Of a stretch of 64,000 nucleotides of DNA, positions 1-9,045 are shown piece by piece. The DNA lies in the NCBI RefSeq assembly GCF_014191055.1, contig NZ_JACHWB010000012.1, positions 25,715-89,714 on the forward strand, given 5' to 3'. The notes under the pieces were generated by a model. That model was not told where the DNA came from and did no database searches. It saw nothing but the letters and a program-made list of their open reading frames with translations. This stretch comes from Microvirga lupini (GTDB lineage: Bacteria; Pseudomonadota; Alphaproteobacteria; Rhizobiales; Beijerinckiaceae). The stretch's first letter is position 1. The number at the start of each line of letters is the position of its first letter. The translations under genes and the position numbers were made by a program.

Positions 1-2
1 TT

Positions 3-956
3 GTCTTTTTCGCCTTTGCCTTGGCTCTGGCCGCCCCCGCTGCCGCGCAGGATGCGGCCGACGCGATTGTGCGCCTGAACCGGCTCGAGAGCCAGTTCCG
101 GCAGCTCTCCGGCCAGATGGAGCAGCTCCAGTACGAGAACCGCCAGCTCAAGGAGCAGCTGCGCAAGTTCCAGGAGGATGTGGAGTTCCGCTTCCAAGAG
201 GGACGCGGCGGCAGTGGCTCCAGGTCCGCTCCTGCGCCGTCGACTACGACGCCGTCCCGTCCGGCCACGCCTCAGGCGCAGCCGGCCCAGCCGCAGCGCC
301 GCAGCGACGTATTCGATCCGTCGGAGGCGCCGGGCGCCCCCGGCGCGCCGCGTCCGCTCGGCTCGACCCCGCCATCCGAGCCGCTCGCTCAAGCCGATGC
401 CGGACGTCCGATGCCGCTACCAGGCGGGCAGTTGGCCGGGATCGGGGAACTGATCGAGCAGGACGACGCCGAGGGCGCGCCGCTCGACCAGCATGCCGAT
501 GTTCAGGCAACCCTGCCTCAGGGCGCCATTGCCGAGCGTGCCAACCCGAGTGTGGCGGCCACCAGCGTCGGCAATCCCCGGTCTGACTTCGACACGGCCT
601 ATGCCTCCTTCACCGCGAGGCAGTACGATCAGGCCGAGATGGGCTTTCGCCGCTTCCTGCAATCCAACCCGCGCGACAAGCTGGTGCCGGAAGCCACCTT
701 CTGGCTCGGCGAGACCTATCTCGTGCGCAGCCGCTATCGCGAGGCCGCGGAGCAGTTCCTGAACGTCTCGGCCGAGCATCCGGATACGCCCAAGGCGCCC
801 GACGCGCTGCTGCGGCTCGGCATCTCCCTGAACGGTCTCGGCGCCAAGGATCGCGCCTGCGCGGTCTTCGCCGAACTCGACCGCAAGTATCCGCAGGCCT
901 CCGCTCCCGTCCGCCAAGCCTCCGAGCGTGAGCAGAAGCGGATCAAGTGCAGCTGA
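3..956 (+). CDS. cpoB: Cell division coordinator CpoB (YbgF), 5' end outside window
   Basis: Periplasmic protein of the Tol-Pal system that coordinates outer-membrane constriction with septal peptidoglycan synthesis. The reading frame is open from base 3 and begins inside a signal peptide (hydrophobic run ending in AAPAAAQD), so the true start lies upstream and the TTG at 21 is not credible as a start. After the signal come a Leu/Gln-rich coiled coil (about residues 8-50 of the visible part), a long Pro/Ala-rich linker, and three TPR-like repeats in the last 125 residues (around YASFTARQYDQAEMGFRRFL and FWLGETYLVRSRYREAAEQF). This is the usual YbgF domain order. It is followed 27 bp later by tilS, as is common in Hyphomicrobiales. 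Family assignment is firm; only the N-terminus is missing. Confidence 0.9.
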   Translation, partial: VFFAFALALAAPAAAQDAADAIVRLNRLESQFRQLSGQMEQLQYENRQLKEQLRKFQEDVEFRFQEGRGGSGSRSAPAPSTTTPSRPATPQAQPAQPQRRSDVFDPSEAPGAPGAPRPLGSTPPSEPLAQADAGRPMPLPGGQLAGIGELIEQDDAEGAPLDQHADVQATLPQGAIAERANPSVAATSVGNPRSDFDTAYASFTARQYDQAEMGFRRFLQSNPRDKLVPEATFWLGETYLVRSRYREAAEQFLNVSAEHPDTPKAPDALLRLGISLNGLGAKDRACAVFAELDRKYPQASAPVRQASEREQKRIKCS

Positions 957-983
957 TCCGCTGATCGTTGCAGGCTCTGCGCT

Positions 984-2009
984 GTGGCTCCATCCTCGCC
1001 CCCCGATGATCCGCTCTCGGATGAAGGGCTTGAGCGTCTCTTTTCCTCTCTGAACCAAGCCTCCGGCATTGTCGCCGCCGTATCGGGCGGGCCGGACTCC
1101 ATGGCCCTGATGCATGGCCTCGCCCGCTGGTCCTCCATCGAACGTCGTCCTCCCGTTCACGTTGCCACCGTCGATCATGGTCTCCGGCCCGAGGCCGCCG
1201 AGGAGGCTGCCTTCGTGGCGCGGGAAGCCGCCTCTTTGGGGCTGCCGCACCGGACGCTTGTCTGGACGGGCAACAAGCCCGCGACCGGGATCCAGGAGGC
1301 TGCCCGCGAGGCCCGCTACGGCCTCCTGGTCGAGCATGCCCGCGAGGCCGGCGCCTCCCATCTCGTCACCGCCCATACCCTCGACGACCAGGCCGAGACG
1401 GTAATGATCCGCCTGTCGCGCGGGTCGGGATTGGCGGGCCTTGCCGGGATGCGCCGGGAAACGGACCGGCGGGGCATCCGCCACGTGCGGCCGCTCCTCG
1501 GCGTCCCGAAATCATGTCTTCTCGATCGGTGTCGGGAGCAGGGATGGCGCTCCGTCACCGATCCGTCGAATGCGGACGAGCGCTATGCCCGGGTCCGCTG
1601 GCGCAGGCTCATGCCGCTGCTTGCCGCAGAAGGGCTCACGGCCGAGCGTCTGGCGCGTCTGGCCGAGAGGATCGCCCAAGCCGACGAGGCACTTGATCTC
1701 AAGGCCCGGGAGGCTCTTGAGCGCAGCGAGCCTCATCGTGAAGCCGGGACCCTGTCGTTCCAGGGCCAAATTTTCACGGAAGAGCCCTTTGACATTGCCC
1801 TGCGGGTGCTGGAGCTGGCCTTGGCGCAGGCTGGCATGGATCTTGAGAACAGTCGTCTGCACCGGCTCGAGGTCTGCACGGAGCGTCTGCGTCAGGCCGC
1901 CGGGGCGGGAGAGGCCCTGAGCCTCACCATCGCGGGCGCCCACCTGCGCCTGACCTCATCCGGAAGGGTGTCCGTCGGGCCGGAACCGCCACGTCAGCGA
2001 GGCCGTTAG
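984..2009 (+). CDS. tilS: tRNA(Ile)-lysidine synthetase TilS
   Basis: ATP-dependent ligase that attaches lysine to C34 of the CAU-anticodon tRNA-Ile, changing both its charging and its codon reading; essential in most bacteria. The N-terminal PP-loop SGGPDS lies at residues 34-39, followed by conserved VDHGLR and AHTLDDQAETVMIRLSRGSG segments that form the ATP and tRNA site. At 341 residues it has the catalytic core plus a short helical C-terminal part. I use the GTG at 984, since nothing better lies upstream and it leaves 27 bp after cpoB. It probably shares transcription with cpoB. ftsH follows 143 bp later with its own promoter candidate. Confidence 0.93.
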   Translation: MAPSSPPDDPLSDEGLERLFSSLNQASGIVAAVSGGPDSMALMHGLARWSSIERRPPVHVATVDHGLRPEAAEEAAFVAREAASLGLPHRTLVWTGNKPATGIQEAAREARYGLLVEHAREAGASHLVTAHTLDDQAETVMIRLSRGSGLAGLAGMRRETDRRGIRHVRPLLGVPKSCLLDRCREQGWRSVTDPSNADERYARVRWRRLMPLLAAEGLTAERLARLAERIAQADEALDLKAREALERSEPHREAGTLSFQGQIFTEEPFDIALRVLELALAQAGMDLENSRLHRLEVCTERLRQAAGAGEALSLTIAGAHLRLTSSGRVSVGPEPPRQRGR

Positions 2010-2060
2010 CCGAAATCTTAGCTAAAGCCATCGGATATGTCGCAGAGGCGCCGCATTCCC

Positions 2061-2089
2061 TTGGCAAGGCGAGACGGTGTGCCTACATT
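2061..2089 (+). promoter_or_regulatory. Candidate sigma-70 promoter of ftsH
   Basis: TTGGCA at 2061-2066 and TACATT at 2084-2089 are separated by 17 bp, in the 143-bp gap between tilS and ftsH. This predicts a start near 2096 and a leader of about 57 nt. No heat-shock sigma motif was recognised. Prediction from pattern only. Confidence 0.5.
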
Positions 2090-2152
2090 GAGTTTAGCCG
2101 CGCGGGGAGACCTCCTCACGCTTTCTCTCCCTCTGGGGCAGAACCTGATCAG

Positions 2153-4072
2153 ATGAATTCAAATTTCCGCAACTTCGCCCTGTGGGTGGTGATCTTCCTC
2201 CTTGTGCTGGCGCTCGTGACCTTGTTCCAGAGCCCCGGCCAGCGCGGCGGCGGCAGCGATATCGCCTATAGCCAGCTCCTCAGCGAGGCCGATGCCGGCC
2301 GCATCACCAGCGTGGTCATCTCCGGCCCCGAGATCAGCGGCACCTATACGGATGGCCGTACCTTCACGACCTACGCGCCGAGCGACCCGATGCTGGTCAC
2401 GAAGCTGCAGCAGAAGGGCGTGCAGATCACGGCCCGTCCGCAGTCGGATTCGACCCCTTGGTTCATCGCCGTGCTCATGAACATCCTGCCGATTGCGCTC
2501 TTCATCGGCGCCTGGGTGTTCCTGTCGCGCCAGATGCAGAGCGGCGCAGGCCGGGCCATGGGCTTCGGCAAGTCCAAGGCGAAGCTCCTCACCGAGGCGC
2601 ATGGCCGCGTGACCTTTGACGATGTTGCGGGGATTGACGAGGCGAAGGAGGACCTTCAGGAGGTGGTGGAGTTCCTGCGCGATCCGCAGAAGTTCCAGCG
2701 CCTGGGCGGCCGCATCCCCCGTGGCGTGCTGCTGGTGGGCCCGCCCGGCACCGGTAAGACGCTGACCGCCCGTGCGGTGGCCGGCGAAGCCAACGTGCCG
2801 TTCTTCACCATCTCGGGCTCCGACTTCGTCGAGATGTTCGTGGGCGTCGGCGCCTCCCGCGTGCGCGACATGTTCGAGCAGGCGAAGAAGAACGCCCCCT
2901 GCATCATCTTCATCGACGAGATCGACGCGGTCGGCCGCCATCGCGGCGCGGGTCTCGGCGGCGGCAACGACGAGCGCGAGCAGACCCTCAACCAGCTCCT
3001 TGTCGAGATGGACGGGTTCGAGGCCAATGAGGGCGTGATCATTATTGCTGCCACCAACCGGCCCGACGTGCTCGACCCGGCGCTCCTGCGCCCGGGCCGC
3101 TTCGACCGCCAGATCGTGGTGCCCAACCCCGACGTGGTCGGCCGCGAGAAGATCCTGCGCGTGCATGTGCGAAAAGTCCCGCTGGCGCCCGACGTGGACC
3201 TGAAGGTGATTGCGCGGGGCACCCCCGGCTTCTCGGGCGCGGACCTGATGAACCTGGTCAACGAGGCGGCCCTGCTGGCGGCGCGGCGCGGCAAGCGCAT
3301 CGTGACCATGCGCGAGTTCGAGGACGCCAAGGACAAGGTGATGATGGGCGCCGAGCGCCGCACCCTGGTGATGACCGACGACGAGAAGCGCCTGACCGCC
3401 TATCACGAGGCGGGACACGCCGTGGTGGCGCTCAATGTGCCGGCCACCGACCCGGTGCACAAGGCCACGATCATCCCGCGCGGCCGGGCTCTGGGCATGG
3501 TCATGCAGCTGCCCGAGCGGGACAAGCTGTCGATGAGCTACGAGCAGATGACCTCGCGTCTGGCGATCATGATGGGCGGGCGCATTGCCGAGGAGATGAT
3601 CTTCGGCAAGGACAAGGTCACGTCGGGCGCCCAGTCGGACATCGAGCAGGCGACGCGCCTGGCCCGCATGATGGTGACCAAGTGGGGCTTCTCGCCCGAG
3701 CTGGGCACGGTGGCCTATGGCGAGAACCAGGACGAGGTGTTCTTAGGGATGTCCATGGGGCGCCAGCAGAACATCTCCGAGGCGACGTCGCAGAAGATCG
3801 ACTCGGAGGTGCGCCGTCTGGTGGAGGACGGGCTCAACGACGCCCGCCGGATCCTGACCGAGAAGCGGCACGAGCTTGAGGCTCTGGCGCGCGGGCTTCT
3901 GGAATACGAGACGCTGACGGGCGAGGAGATCCGCAACCTGATGGACGGCCAGCCGCCGGTGCGCGACACCGGAGAGGCGGCGACCCCCAGCCGCGGCTCC
4001 GCCGTGCCCACCACCCGCCCAGGACGCCCACGCGAAACCGACGGGGGCATGGAGCCCCAGCCGCAGGCATAA
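2153..4072 (+). CDS. ftsH: ATP-dependent zinc metalloprotease FtsH
   Basis: Membrane-anchored AAA+ protease that degrades misfolded membrane proteins and regulators (in other bacteria LpxC and sigma-32). Two transmembrane helices (about residues 6-26 and 104-125) flank a periplasmic domain. The AAA module has Walker A GPPGTGKT at 196-203, Walker B IIFIDEID and the second region of homology NRPDVLDPALLRPGRFDR. The zinc site HEAGH is at 418-422. The Pro/Thr-rich C-terminal tail is variable in the family, and 639 residues is normal. A strong hairpin terminator follows 25 bp after the stop. The nearby rpoH (26.2 kb) is not adjacent, but its product is a classic FtsH substrate in E. coli. Confidence 0.97.
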   Translation: MNSNFRNFALWVVIFLLVLALVTLFQSPGQRGGGSDIAYSQLLSEADAGRITSVVISGPEISGTYTDGRTFTTYAPSDPMLVTKLQQKGVQITARPQSDSTPWFIAVLMNILPIALFIGAWVFLSRQMQSGAGRAMGFGKSKAKLLTEAHGRVTFDDVAGIDEAKEDLQEVVEFLRDPQKFQRLGGRIPRGVLLVGPPGTGKTLTARAVAGEANVPFFTISGSDFVEMFVGVGASRVRDMFEQAKKNAPCIIFIDEIDAVGRHRGAGLGGGNDEREQTLNQLLVEMDGFEANEGVIIIAATNRPDVLDPALLRPGRFDRQIVVPNPDVVGREKILRVHVRKVPLAPDVDLKVIARGTPGFSGADLMNLVNEAALLAARRGKRIVTMREFEDAKDKVMMGAERRTLVMTDDEKRLTAYHEAGHAVVALNVPATDPVHKATIIPRGRALGMVMQLPERDKLSMSYEQMTSRLAIMMGGRIAEEMIFGKDKVTSGAQSDIEQATRLARMMVTKWGFSPELGTVAYGENQDEVFLGMSMGRQQNISEATSQKIDSEVRRLVEDGLNDARRILTEKRHELEALARGLLEYETLTGEEIRNLMDGQPPVRDTGEAATPSRGSAVPTTRPGRPRETDGGMEPQPQA

Positions 4073-4096
4073 AACGTCAGTATTTGTGAAATCCAC

Positions 4097-4128
4097 GAAC
4101 GCCCGCTCCACCAGCGGGCGTTCTTTTT
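4097..4128 (+). terminator. Intrinsic terminator after ftsH
   Basis: Perfect 11-bp stem GAACGCCCGCT / AGCGGGCGTTC (4097-4107 and 4113-4123) with a 5-nt loop CCACC, followed directly by TTTTTG. Confidence 0.9.
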
Positions 4129-4297
4129 GTTTACCTCGAAGTACTAATACTACACATGGGCGGGGCATAAGGTCTGTAACAATCGCTTATCACTTGTGAT
4201 GGCGCGGATTCGCCTCCATGCCTTGACCGGAGTGGGGGAGGTTGCTTTGAAAAAGCAAAAGCGCGGATCAGCGCAACGGAATGCGGAGACAAAGCAC

Positions 4298-5653
4298 GTG
4301 CGTAAATACTTCGGGACCGACGGCATTCGGGGCCGCGCCAACGGCATCATCACGCCGGACCTCGCCCTCAGGGTCGGGCAAGCAGCAGGCCTCATGTTCC
4401 AGCAACGGGGCGATTACCGCCACCGGGTGGTGATCGGCAAGGATACGCGGCTCTCCGGCTACATGATCGAGTCGGCCCTTCAGGCGGGCTTCACCTCGGT
4501 GGGCATGGACGTGCTCCTCCTCGGCCCGATCCCGACGCCCGCGGTCGCCATGCTGACCCGCTCCATGCGCTGCGACCTCGGCGTGATGATCTCGGCCTCG
4601 CACAACCCTTACGAGGACAACGGCATCAAGCTGTTCGGCCCGGACGGATTCAAGCTCAATGACGACATGGAGCGCGAGATCGAGGCGTTGATCGATTCCG
4701 ATCTGACCCGCCGCCTGTCCGGCTCCGCCGCGCTCGGCCGCGCCAAGCGCATCGAGAGCGTCCAGGCCCGCTACATCGAGTTCGCCAAGCGCACCCTGCC
4801 GCGCCAGGTCGACCTGGAGGGCATGCGGGTCGTGATCGATTGCGCCAACGGCGCCGGCTACAAGGTGGCCCCGGAAGCCCTGTGGGAGCTCGGCGCCGAG
4901 GTGATGTCGATTGGCGTGGAGCCGAACGGCTTCAACATCAACCACGATGTCGGCTCCACCGCGCCCGATGCCCTGATCCAGAAGGTGCGCGAGCTGCGGG
5001 CCGATATCGGCATCGCCCTCGACGGCGATGCGGACCGGGTGCTCATCGTCGACGAGAAGGGCAACAAGGTCGACGGCGACCAGCTCATGGCCGTGGTCGC
5101 CCGCTCGTGGAAGGACGACGGCCGCCTTTCCCAACCTGGAATCGTTGCGACGATCATGTCCAATCTCGGCCTGGAGCGTTTCCTGGGTGAGATGGGCCTC
5201 GGCCTCGTGCGCACGGCGGTGGGCGACCGCTATGTGCTTGAGCACATGCGGGCCCACGGCTTCAACCTCGGCGGCGAGCAGTCCGGCCACATCATCATGT
5301 CCGACTACACCACCACGGGTGACGGGCTCGTGGCGGCGCTCCAGCTTCTCGCGGTGGTCAAGAGCCTCGGCAAGCCGGTCTCGGAGGTCTGCCACTGCTT
5401 CGAGCCCCTGCCGCAGGTGCTCAAGAACGTGCGCTACAAGGCCGGGAAGCCCTTGCAGGACGCCTCGGTCATCAAGGCCATCGAGGCCGGGCGCGAGACC
5501 CTCGGCCAGGCAGGCCGTCTCGTGATCCGCCCCTCGGGCACCGAACCGGTCATCCGCGTGATGGGCGAGGGCGACAACGAGGATGTGGTCAACCGCGTGG
5601 TGGACGACGTCGTGGCTGCCGTGACCCAGGCGGCTTCGAAGGTTGCCGCGTAA
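4298..5653 (+). CDS. glmM: Phosphoglucosamine mutase GlmM
   Basis: Converts glucosamine-6-phosphate to glucosamine-1-phosphate on the way to UDP-GlcNAc, hence peptidoglycan and lipid A. I start at GTG 4298 because the family begins with RKYFGTDGIRG right after the initiator, and a GGAG lies 9 nt upstream (4285-4288). The frame stays open upstream, but those 34 residues have no family counterpart. The phosphoserine loop SASHNPYEDNG places the catalytic Ser at residue 101. The metal loop DGDADR and the phosphate-binding RPSGTEPVIRVM are also present. The 451-residue length matches the family. It follows ftsH, an order common in Hyphomicrobiales, and ends at a bidirectional terminator. Confidence 0.96.
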   Translation: MRKYFGTDGIRGRANGIITPDLALRVGQAAGLMFQQRGDYRHRVVIGKDTRLSGYMIESALQAGFTSVGMDVLLLGPIPTPAVAMLTRSMRCDLGVMISASHNPYEDNGIKLFGPDGFKLNDDMEREIEALIDSDLTRRLSGSAALGRAKRIESVQARYIEFAKRTLPRQVDLEGMRVVIDCANGAGYKVAPEALWELGAEVMSIGVEPNGFNINHDVGSTAPDALIQKVRELRADIGIALDGDADRVLIVDEKGNKVDGDQLMAVVARSWKDDGRLSQPGIVATIMSNLGLERFLGEMGLGLVRTAVGDRYVLEHMRAHGFNLGGEQSGHIIMSDYTTTGDGLVAALQLLAVVKSLGKPVSEVCHCFEPLPQVLKNVRYKAGKPLQDASVIKAIEAGRETLGQAGRLVIRPSGTEPVIRVMGEGDNEDVVNRVVDDVVAAVTQAASKVAA

Positions 5654-5677
5654 GATAAGATTCCGGTTCGAAACAAA

Positions 5678-5708
5678 AGCCCCGGCGAGATGATCGCCGG
5701 GGCTTTTT
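5678..5708. terminator. Bidirectional terminator between glmM and the RND gene
   Basis: Perfect 11-bp stem AGCCCCGGCGA / TCGCCGGGGCT (5678-5688, 5694-5704), preceded by AAA and followed by TTTTC. It can serve glmM on the plus strand and the convergent efflux gene on the minus strand. Confidence 0.9.
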
Positions 5709-5730
5709 CATTTCTTCTCCACGGAGAGGC

Positions 5731-8700
5731 TCACTCCGCCGGATGAGCCGGAGGAACGTCCTTGCGCCGCGATGGCAGATCCTCGCCGTGCGCAACCTGA
5801 CCTGTTTGCGCCCGCAGCTTGTCGATCAGTTCGCCCACATAGGTGGCGGGCTTGGTGAAGCCGCCGATGAGCAGGTAGATCGAGGGCACCACCAGCATGG
5901 TCAGGATGGTCGAGACCGTCACGCCGCCCACGATCACCGTGCCGATGGCGTTGCGCGCCTCGGCACCGGCGCCGGTGGACCAGGCGAGCGGGATCGCGCC
6001 GCCGATCATGGCGATGGATGTCATCAGGATCGGCCGCAGGCGCAGGACCGAGGCTTCGAGCACCGCATCGTGCACCGAATATCCGCGCTCGCGCAGCTGG
6101 TTCGAGAACTCGACGATCAGGATGCCGTTCTTGGTCATGAGGCCGATGAGCAGGATCATGCCGATCTGGCTGTAGATGTTGAGCGTCTGCCCGGTGACGA
6201 ACAGCGCCAGCAATCCGCCGGTCACCGCGAGCGGCACGGTCAGCATGATGATGAACGGATTGATCCAGCTCTCGAACTGCGCCGCCAGCACCAGGAACAC
6301 CACGAGCAGCGCCATGGCGAAGGTCACGTAGATCGCCCCGGTGGAGTCGAGAAAGTCCTTCGACTGGCCGTTATAGCCGATGCGCACTTCCGCCGGCAGG
6401 TTGTCGCGCACGATCTGCTGCAGGATCTCCAGGCCCTCGCCGATGGAGACGCCCGGAGCGAGCGACGACTGGATCGTGATCGAGCGCAGGCGGTCGAAGC
6501 GGTTCAGGGCCTGTGGCGCGGCCGATTCCGTCAGGGTGACGAAGGAGGAGAGCGGAACCAGTTCGTTGTTGGCGGCCCGGATGAAGGTGTTGGTGAGATC
6601 GTTCGGCGTCGCCCGGTCCTGAGCGCGGGCGCGCATGATCACCGGGTACTCGTCACCACGGCTGACGAAGGTCGAGACCTCGGTCTCGCCGAACATCAGC
6701 TGGAGCGTGCGCCCGATATCCTCCACCGAGACGCCGAGATCGGCGGCGCGCTGGCGGTCGATCTGCACGCGGATATCCGGCTGCGACTCGCGGTAGTTCG
6801 AGTCCATGTTGATGAACTTGCCCGTCTCCTGGGCCTTCTGCATGACGATGTCGCGCCAGCCCCGGATCGTCTCGTAATCGGGCCCGCCAAGCACGAACTG
6901 GATCGGCTGGCCGAAACCGCCGGCCCCGCCGAAGGCGGGCGGGTTGACCACCGACACGCGCGCGCCGGGGAAGTTCGACACCTTCGGGGTCAACTGGCGC
7001 ACGATGTCCTGCTGGCTCTCGGTGCGCTCCTCCCAGGGCACGAGACGCACGATCACGAGGCCTTCATTGACCGGGGAGGGGCGCGCGAAGCCCGGCGCGA
7101 CTTGGCTCAGCATGGAGCCGATGACGCCCTGCTCCTGCAGGGGCATGATGGCCTTCTCGACCTCCTTCACCCGGTCGCGGGTGTAGTCGAGGCTTGCGCC
7201 TTCCGGAGCCTGAATTCGCACGATGATCGCGCCGCGATCCTCCGTGGGGGCGAATTCCTTCGGCAGCGACTGGAACAGGCCATAGGCCGAGAGCGAAACG
7301 AGGAAGCCGATGAACAGGATGACGACCGGGATCCGCAAGGCGCGCGACAGCAGCCAGCGGTAGCCGCTGTTCATCTTCTCGAAGACCGGCTCGGTCATGC
7401 GCTGGATGCGGCCGTGGGCCGGGACCATCAGCTTGGAGCACATCATCGGTGTAAGGGTTCGCGCCACCACGCCCGAGAAGAAGATGGAGGCCGCCAGCGT
7501 GATGCCGAACTCGCGGAAGAGCTTGCCCGTGTTGCCGGTCATGAAGGCGAGCGGCACGAACACGGCCATCAGGGTGGCCGTGGTGGCGATCACCGCGAAG
7601 CCGATCTCGCGGGCGCCGTCGAACGAGGCGAGCAGCGGCGGTTGCCCTTCCTCGATGCGCCGGTGCACGTTCTCGATCTCAACGATCGCATCGTCCACCA
7701 CGATGCCGATGGCGAGCACGATGGCGAGCAGGGTCAGCACGTTGATGGACGCGCCGAAGAAGGCCATGACCATGAAGGCTGCCGTGATGGAGACCGGGAT
7801 CGCCACCATGGCCACGATGGTCGAGCGCCAGTCGCGCAGGAAGACCAGGATCACGAGGATCACCAGCGCCACGCCCTCCAGAAGAGTCTTCAGGACGCCA
7901 TCGATGGAGGCGCGGATGAATTGGCTCTCATCATAGGCCACTTCCGTCACAGTGCCGGGCGGAAGCGCCGACTTGAGCTCCTCCAGCTCCTTGCGCACGC
8001 CTTCGACGACGGAGAGCGTGTTGGCGGTCGATTGGCGCACCACGCCCAGCCCGATGGCGGTCTCGCCGGACTGGTAGAACTCGAAGCGCGTGTCTTCCGG
8101 ACCCACCTCGACCTGGGCCACCTCGCCGAGACGGACCAGATAGCCGTTCTTGTTGGTGACGATGACCTGCTGGAATTCCTCGGGCGTGGCGAGGCGGGAA
8201 TCCGTCTTGACGGTGAATTCACGCTGGCTCGACTCGATCCGGCCGCCGGGCAGTTCCACGTTCTGGCGTTTGATGGCGGTCTCGAGATCCTGCACGGTCA
8301 GCCCGCGGGCCGCGAGCGCCGGCCGGTCGATCCAGATGCGCATGGCAAAGCGCCGCTCGCCGCTCAGGTTCACGTTGGCCACACCCGGAACGGTGGACAG
8401 GCGGTCCACATAAACGCGCTTGAGGAAGTCGCTGAGCTCGAGGGCATCGAGCGTGGTGGAGGTGACGCCTACCCACATGATGGCCGAGGCATTCGCATCG
8501 ACCTTGCGCACCACCGGCGTATCGGCGTCGTCGGGCAGGCGTCCGGTCACGCGGGACACGGCGTCGCGAACGTCCGAGGTCGCCGCTTCCGGCTCGCGGG
8601 ACACCTCGAACTCGATGGACACCGAGGAGCGGTCGTTCTGGCTTTGCGATGTGATCTGGCGGATGCCTTCAATGCCGGCGACCGCACCCTCGATGATCTC

Positions 8701-8892
8701 CGTCACCCGGCTCTCGATGACCTCGTTCGAGGCGCCGCGATAGACGGTGGACACCGACACGACAGGGCGGTCCACCTGCGGATATTCGCGAACCGGCAGA
8801 TTCAGGAGCGCGGCCAAGCCGCCCACGATCAGCAGCAGGCTGACCACGACGGCGAAGACGGGGCGGCGGATGAAGAGGTCGGAAACCTGCAT
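5731..8892 (-). CDS. RND multidrug efflux transporter, HAE1 (AcrB/MexF-like)
   Basis: Inner-membrane proton/drug antiporter that would export amphiphilic compounds through a tripartite pump. The 1053 residues show the two-fold RND layout: an N-terminal TM helix after MQVSDLFIRRPVFAVVVSLL, large periplasmic loops, and helix blocks around residues 335-560 and 860-1030. A TM4 segment with the proton-relay aspartates reads AIGIVVDDAIVEIEN. I start at ATG 8892, whose product begins like other AcrB/MexF proteins; the frame is open for 29 more codons upstream, but they run into an intergenic palindrome. The membrane fusion protein lies upstream on the same strand (gap 153 bp). No outer-membrane factor or TetR repressor is in the window. 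Substrate cannot be told. Confidence 0.93.
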   Translation of the reverse strand: MQVSDLFIRRPVFAVVVSLLLIVGGLAALLNLPVREYPQVDRPVVSVSTVYRGASNEVIESRVTEIIEGAVAGIEGIRQITSQSQNDRSSVSIEFEVSREPEAATSDVRDAVSRVTGRLPDDADTPVVRKVDANASAIMWVGVTSTTLDALELSDFLKRVYVDRLSTVPGVANVNLSGERRFAMRIWIDRPALAARGLTVQDLETAIKRQNVELPGGRIESSQREFTVKTDSRLATPEEFQQVIVTNKNGYLVRLGEVAQVEVGPEDTRFEFYQSGETAIGLGVVRQSTANTLSVVEGVRKELEELKSALPPGTVTEVAYDESQFIRASIDGVLKTLLEGVALVILVILVFLRDWRSTIVAMVAIPVSITAAFMVMAFFGASINVLTLLAIVLAIGIVVDDAIVEIENVHRRIEEGQPPLLASFDGAREIGFAVIATTATLMAVFVPLAFMTGNTGKLFREFGITLAASIFFSGVVARTLTPMMCSKLMVPAHGRIQRMTEPVFEKMNSGYRWLLSRALRIPVVILFIGFLVSLSAYGLFQSLPKEFAPTEDRGAIIVRIQAPEGASLDYTRDRVKEVEKAIMPLQEQGVIGSMLSQVAPGFARPSPVNEGLVIVRLVPWEERTESQQDIVRQLTPKVSNFPGARVSVVNPPAFGGAGGFGQPIQFVLGGPDYETIRGWRDIVMQKAQETGKFINMDSNYRESQPDIRVQIDRQRAADLGVSVEDIGRTLQLMFGETEVSTFVSRGDEYPVIMRARAQDRATPNDLTNTFIRAANNELVPLSSFVTLTESAAPQALNRFDRLRSITIQSSLAPGVSIGEGLEILQQIVRDNLPAEVRIGYNGQSKDFLDSTGAIYVTFAMALLVVFLVLAAQFESWINPFIIMLTVPLAVTGGLLALFVTGQTLNIYSQIGMILLIGLMTKNGILIVEFSNQLRERGYSVHDAVLEASVLRLRPILMTSIAMIGGAIPLAWSTGAGAEARNAIGTVIVGGVTVSTILTMLVVPSIYLLIGGFTKPATYVGELIDKLRAQTGQVAHGEDLPSRRKDVPPAHPAE

Positions 8893-8939
8893 GGCTTTAT
8901 TCGATCCCGTTAGGGTCAAGTCTTTCGACTGTGTCTTCG

Positions 8940-9037
8940 GTGTCATCCCCGGCGAGCGCAGCGAGGGAAGGGGATCCACTCACACGCTCGGAGCTATGGA
9001 TCCCCTTCCCGGTCCTGCGGACCGCCGGGGATGACAC
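8940..9037. repeat. Intergenic imperfect palindrome (GTGTCATCCCC family)
   Basis: Arms GTGTCATCCCC (8940-8950) and GGGGATGACAC (9027-9037) enclose further complementary blocks (GGGAAGGGGATCCA against TGGATCCCCTTCCC). The element fills the gap between the membrane fusion gene and the RND gene and would form a long hairpin in their shared transcript. Related elements occur near 17.8, 20.7 and 59.7 kb. Confidence 0.75.
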
Positions 9038-9045
9038 GAACTGGT

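Noticed and set aside
5743..8913. Plus-strand open frame of 1056 codons
   Set aside because: It is the antisense shadow of the RND gene: His/Arg/Asp-rich low-complexity protein typical of GC-rich reverse frames, with no domain and no ribosome site.
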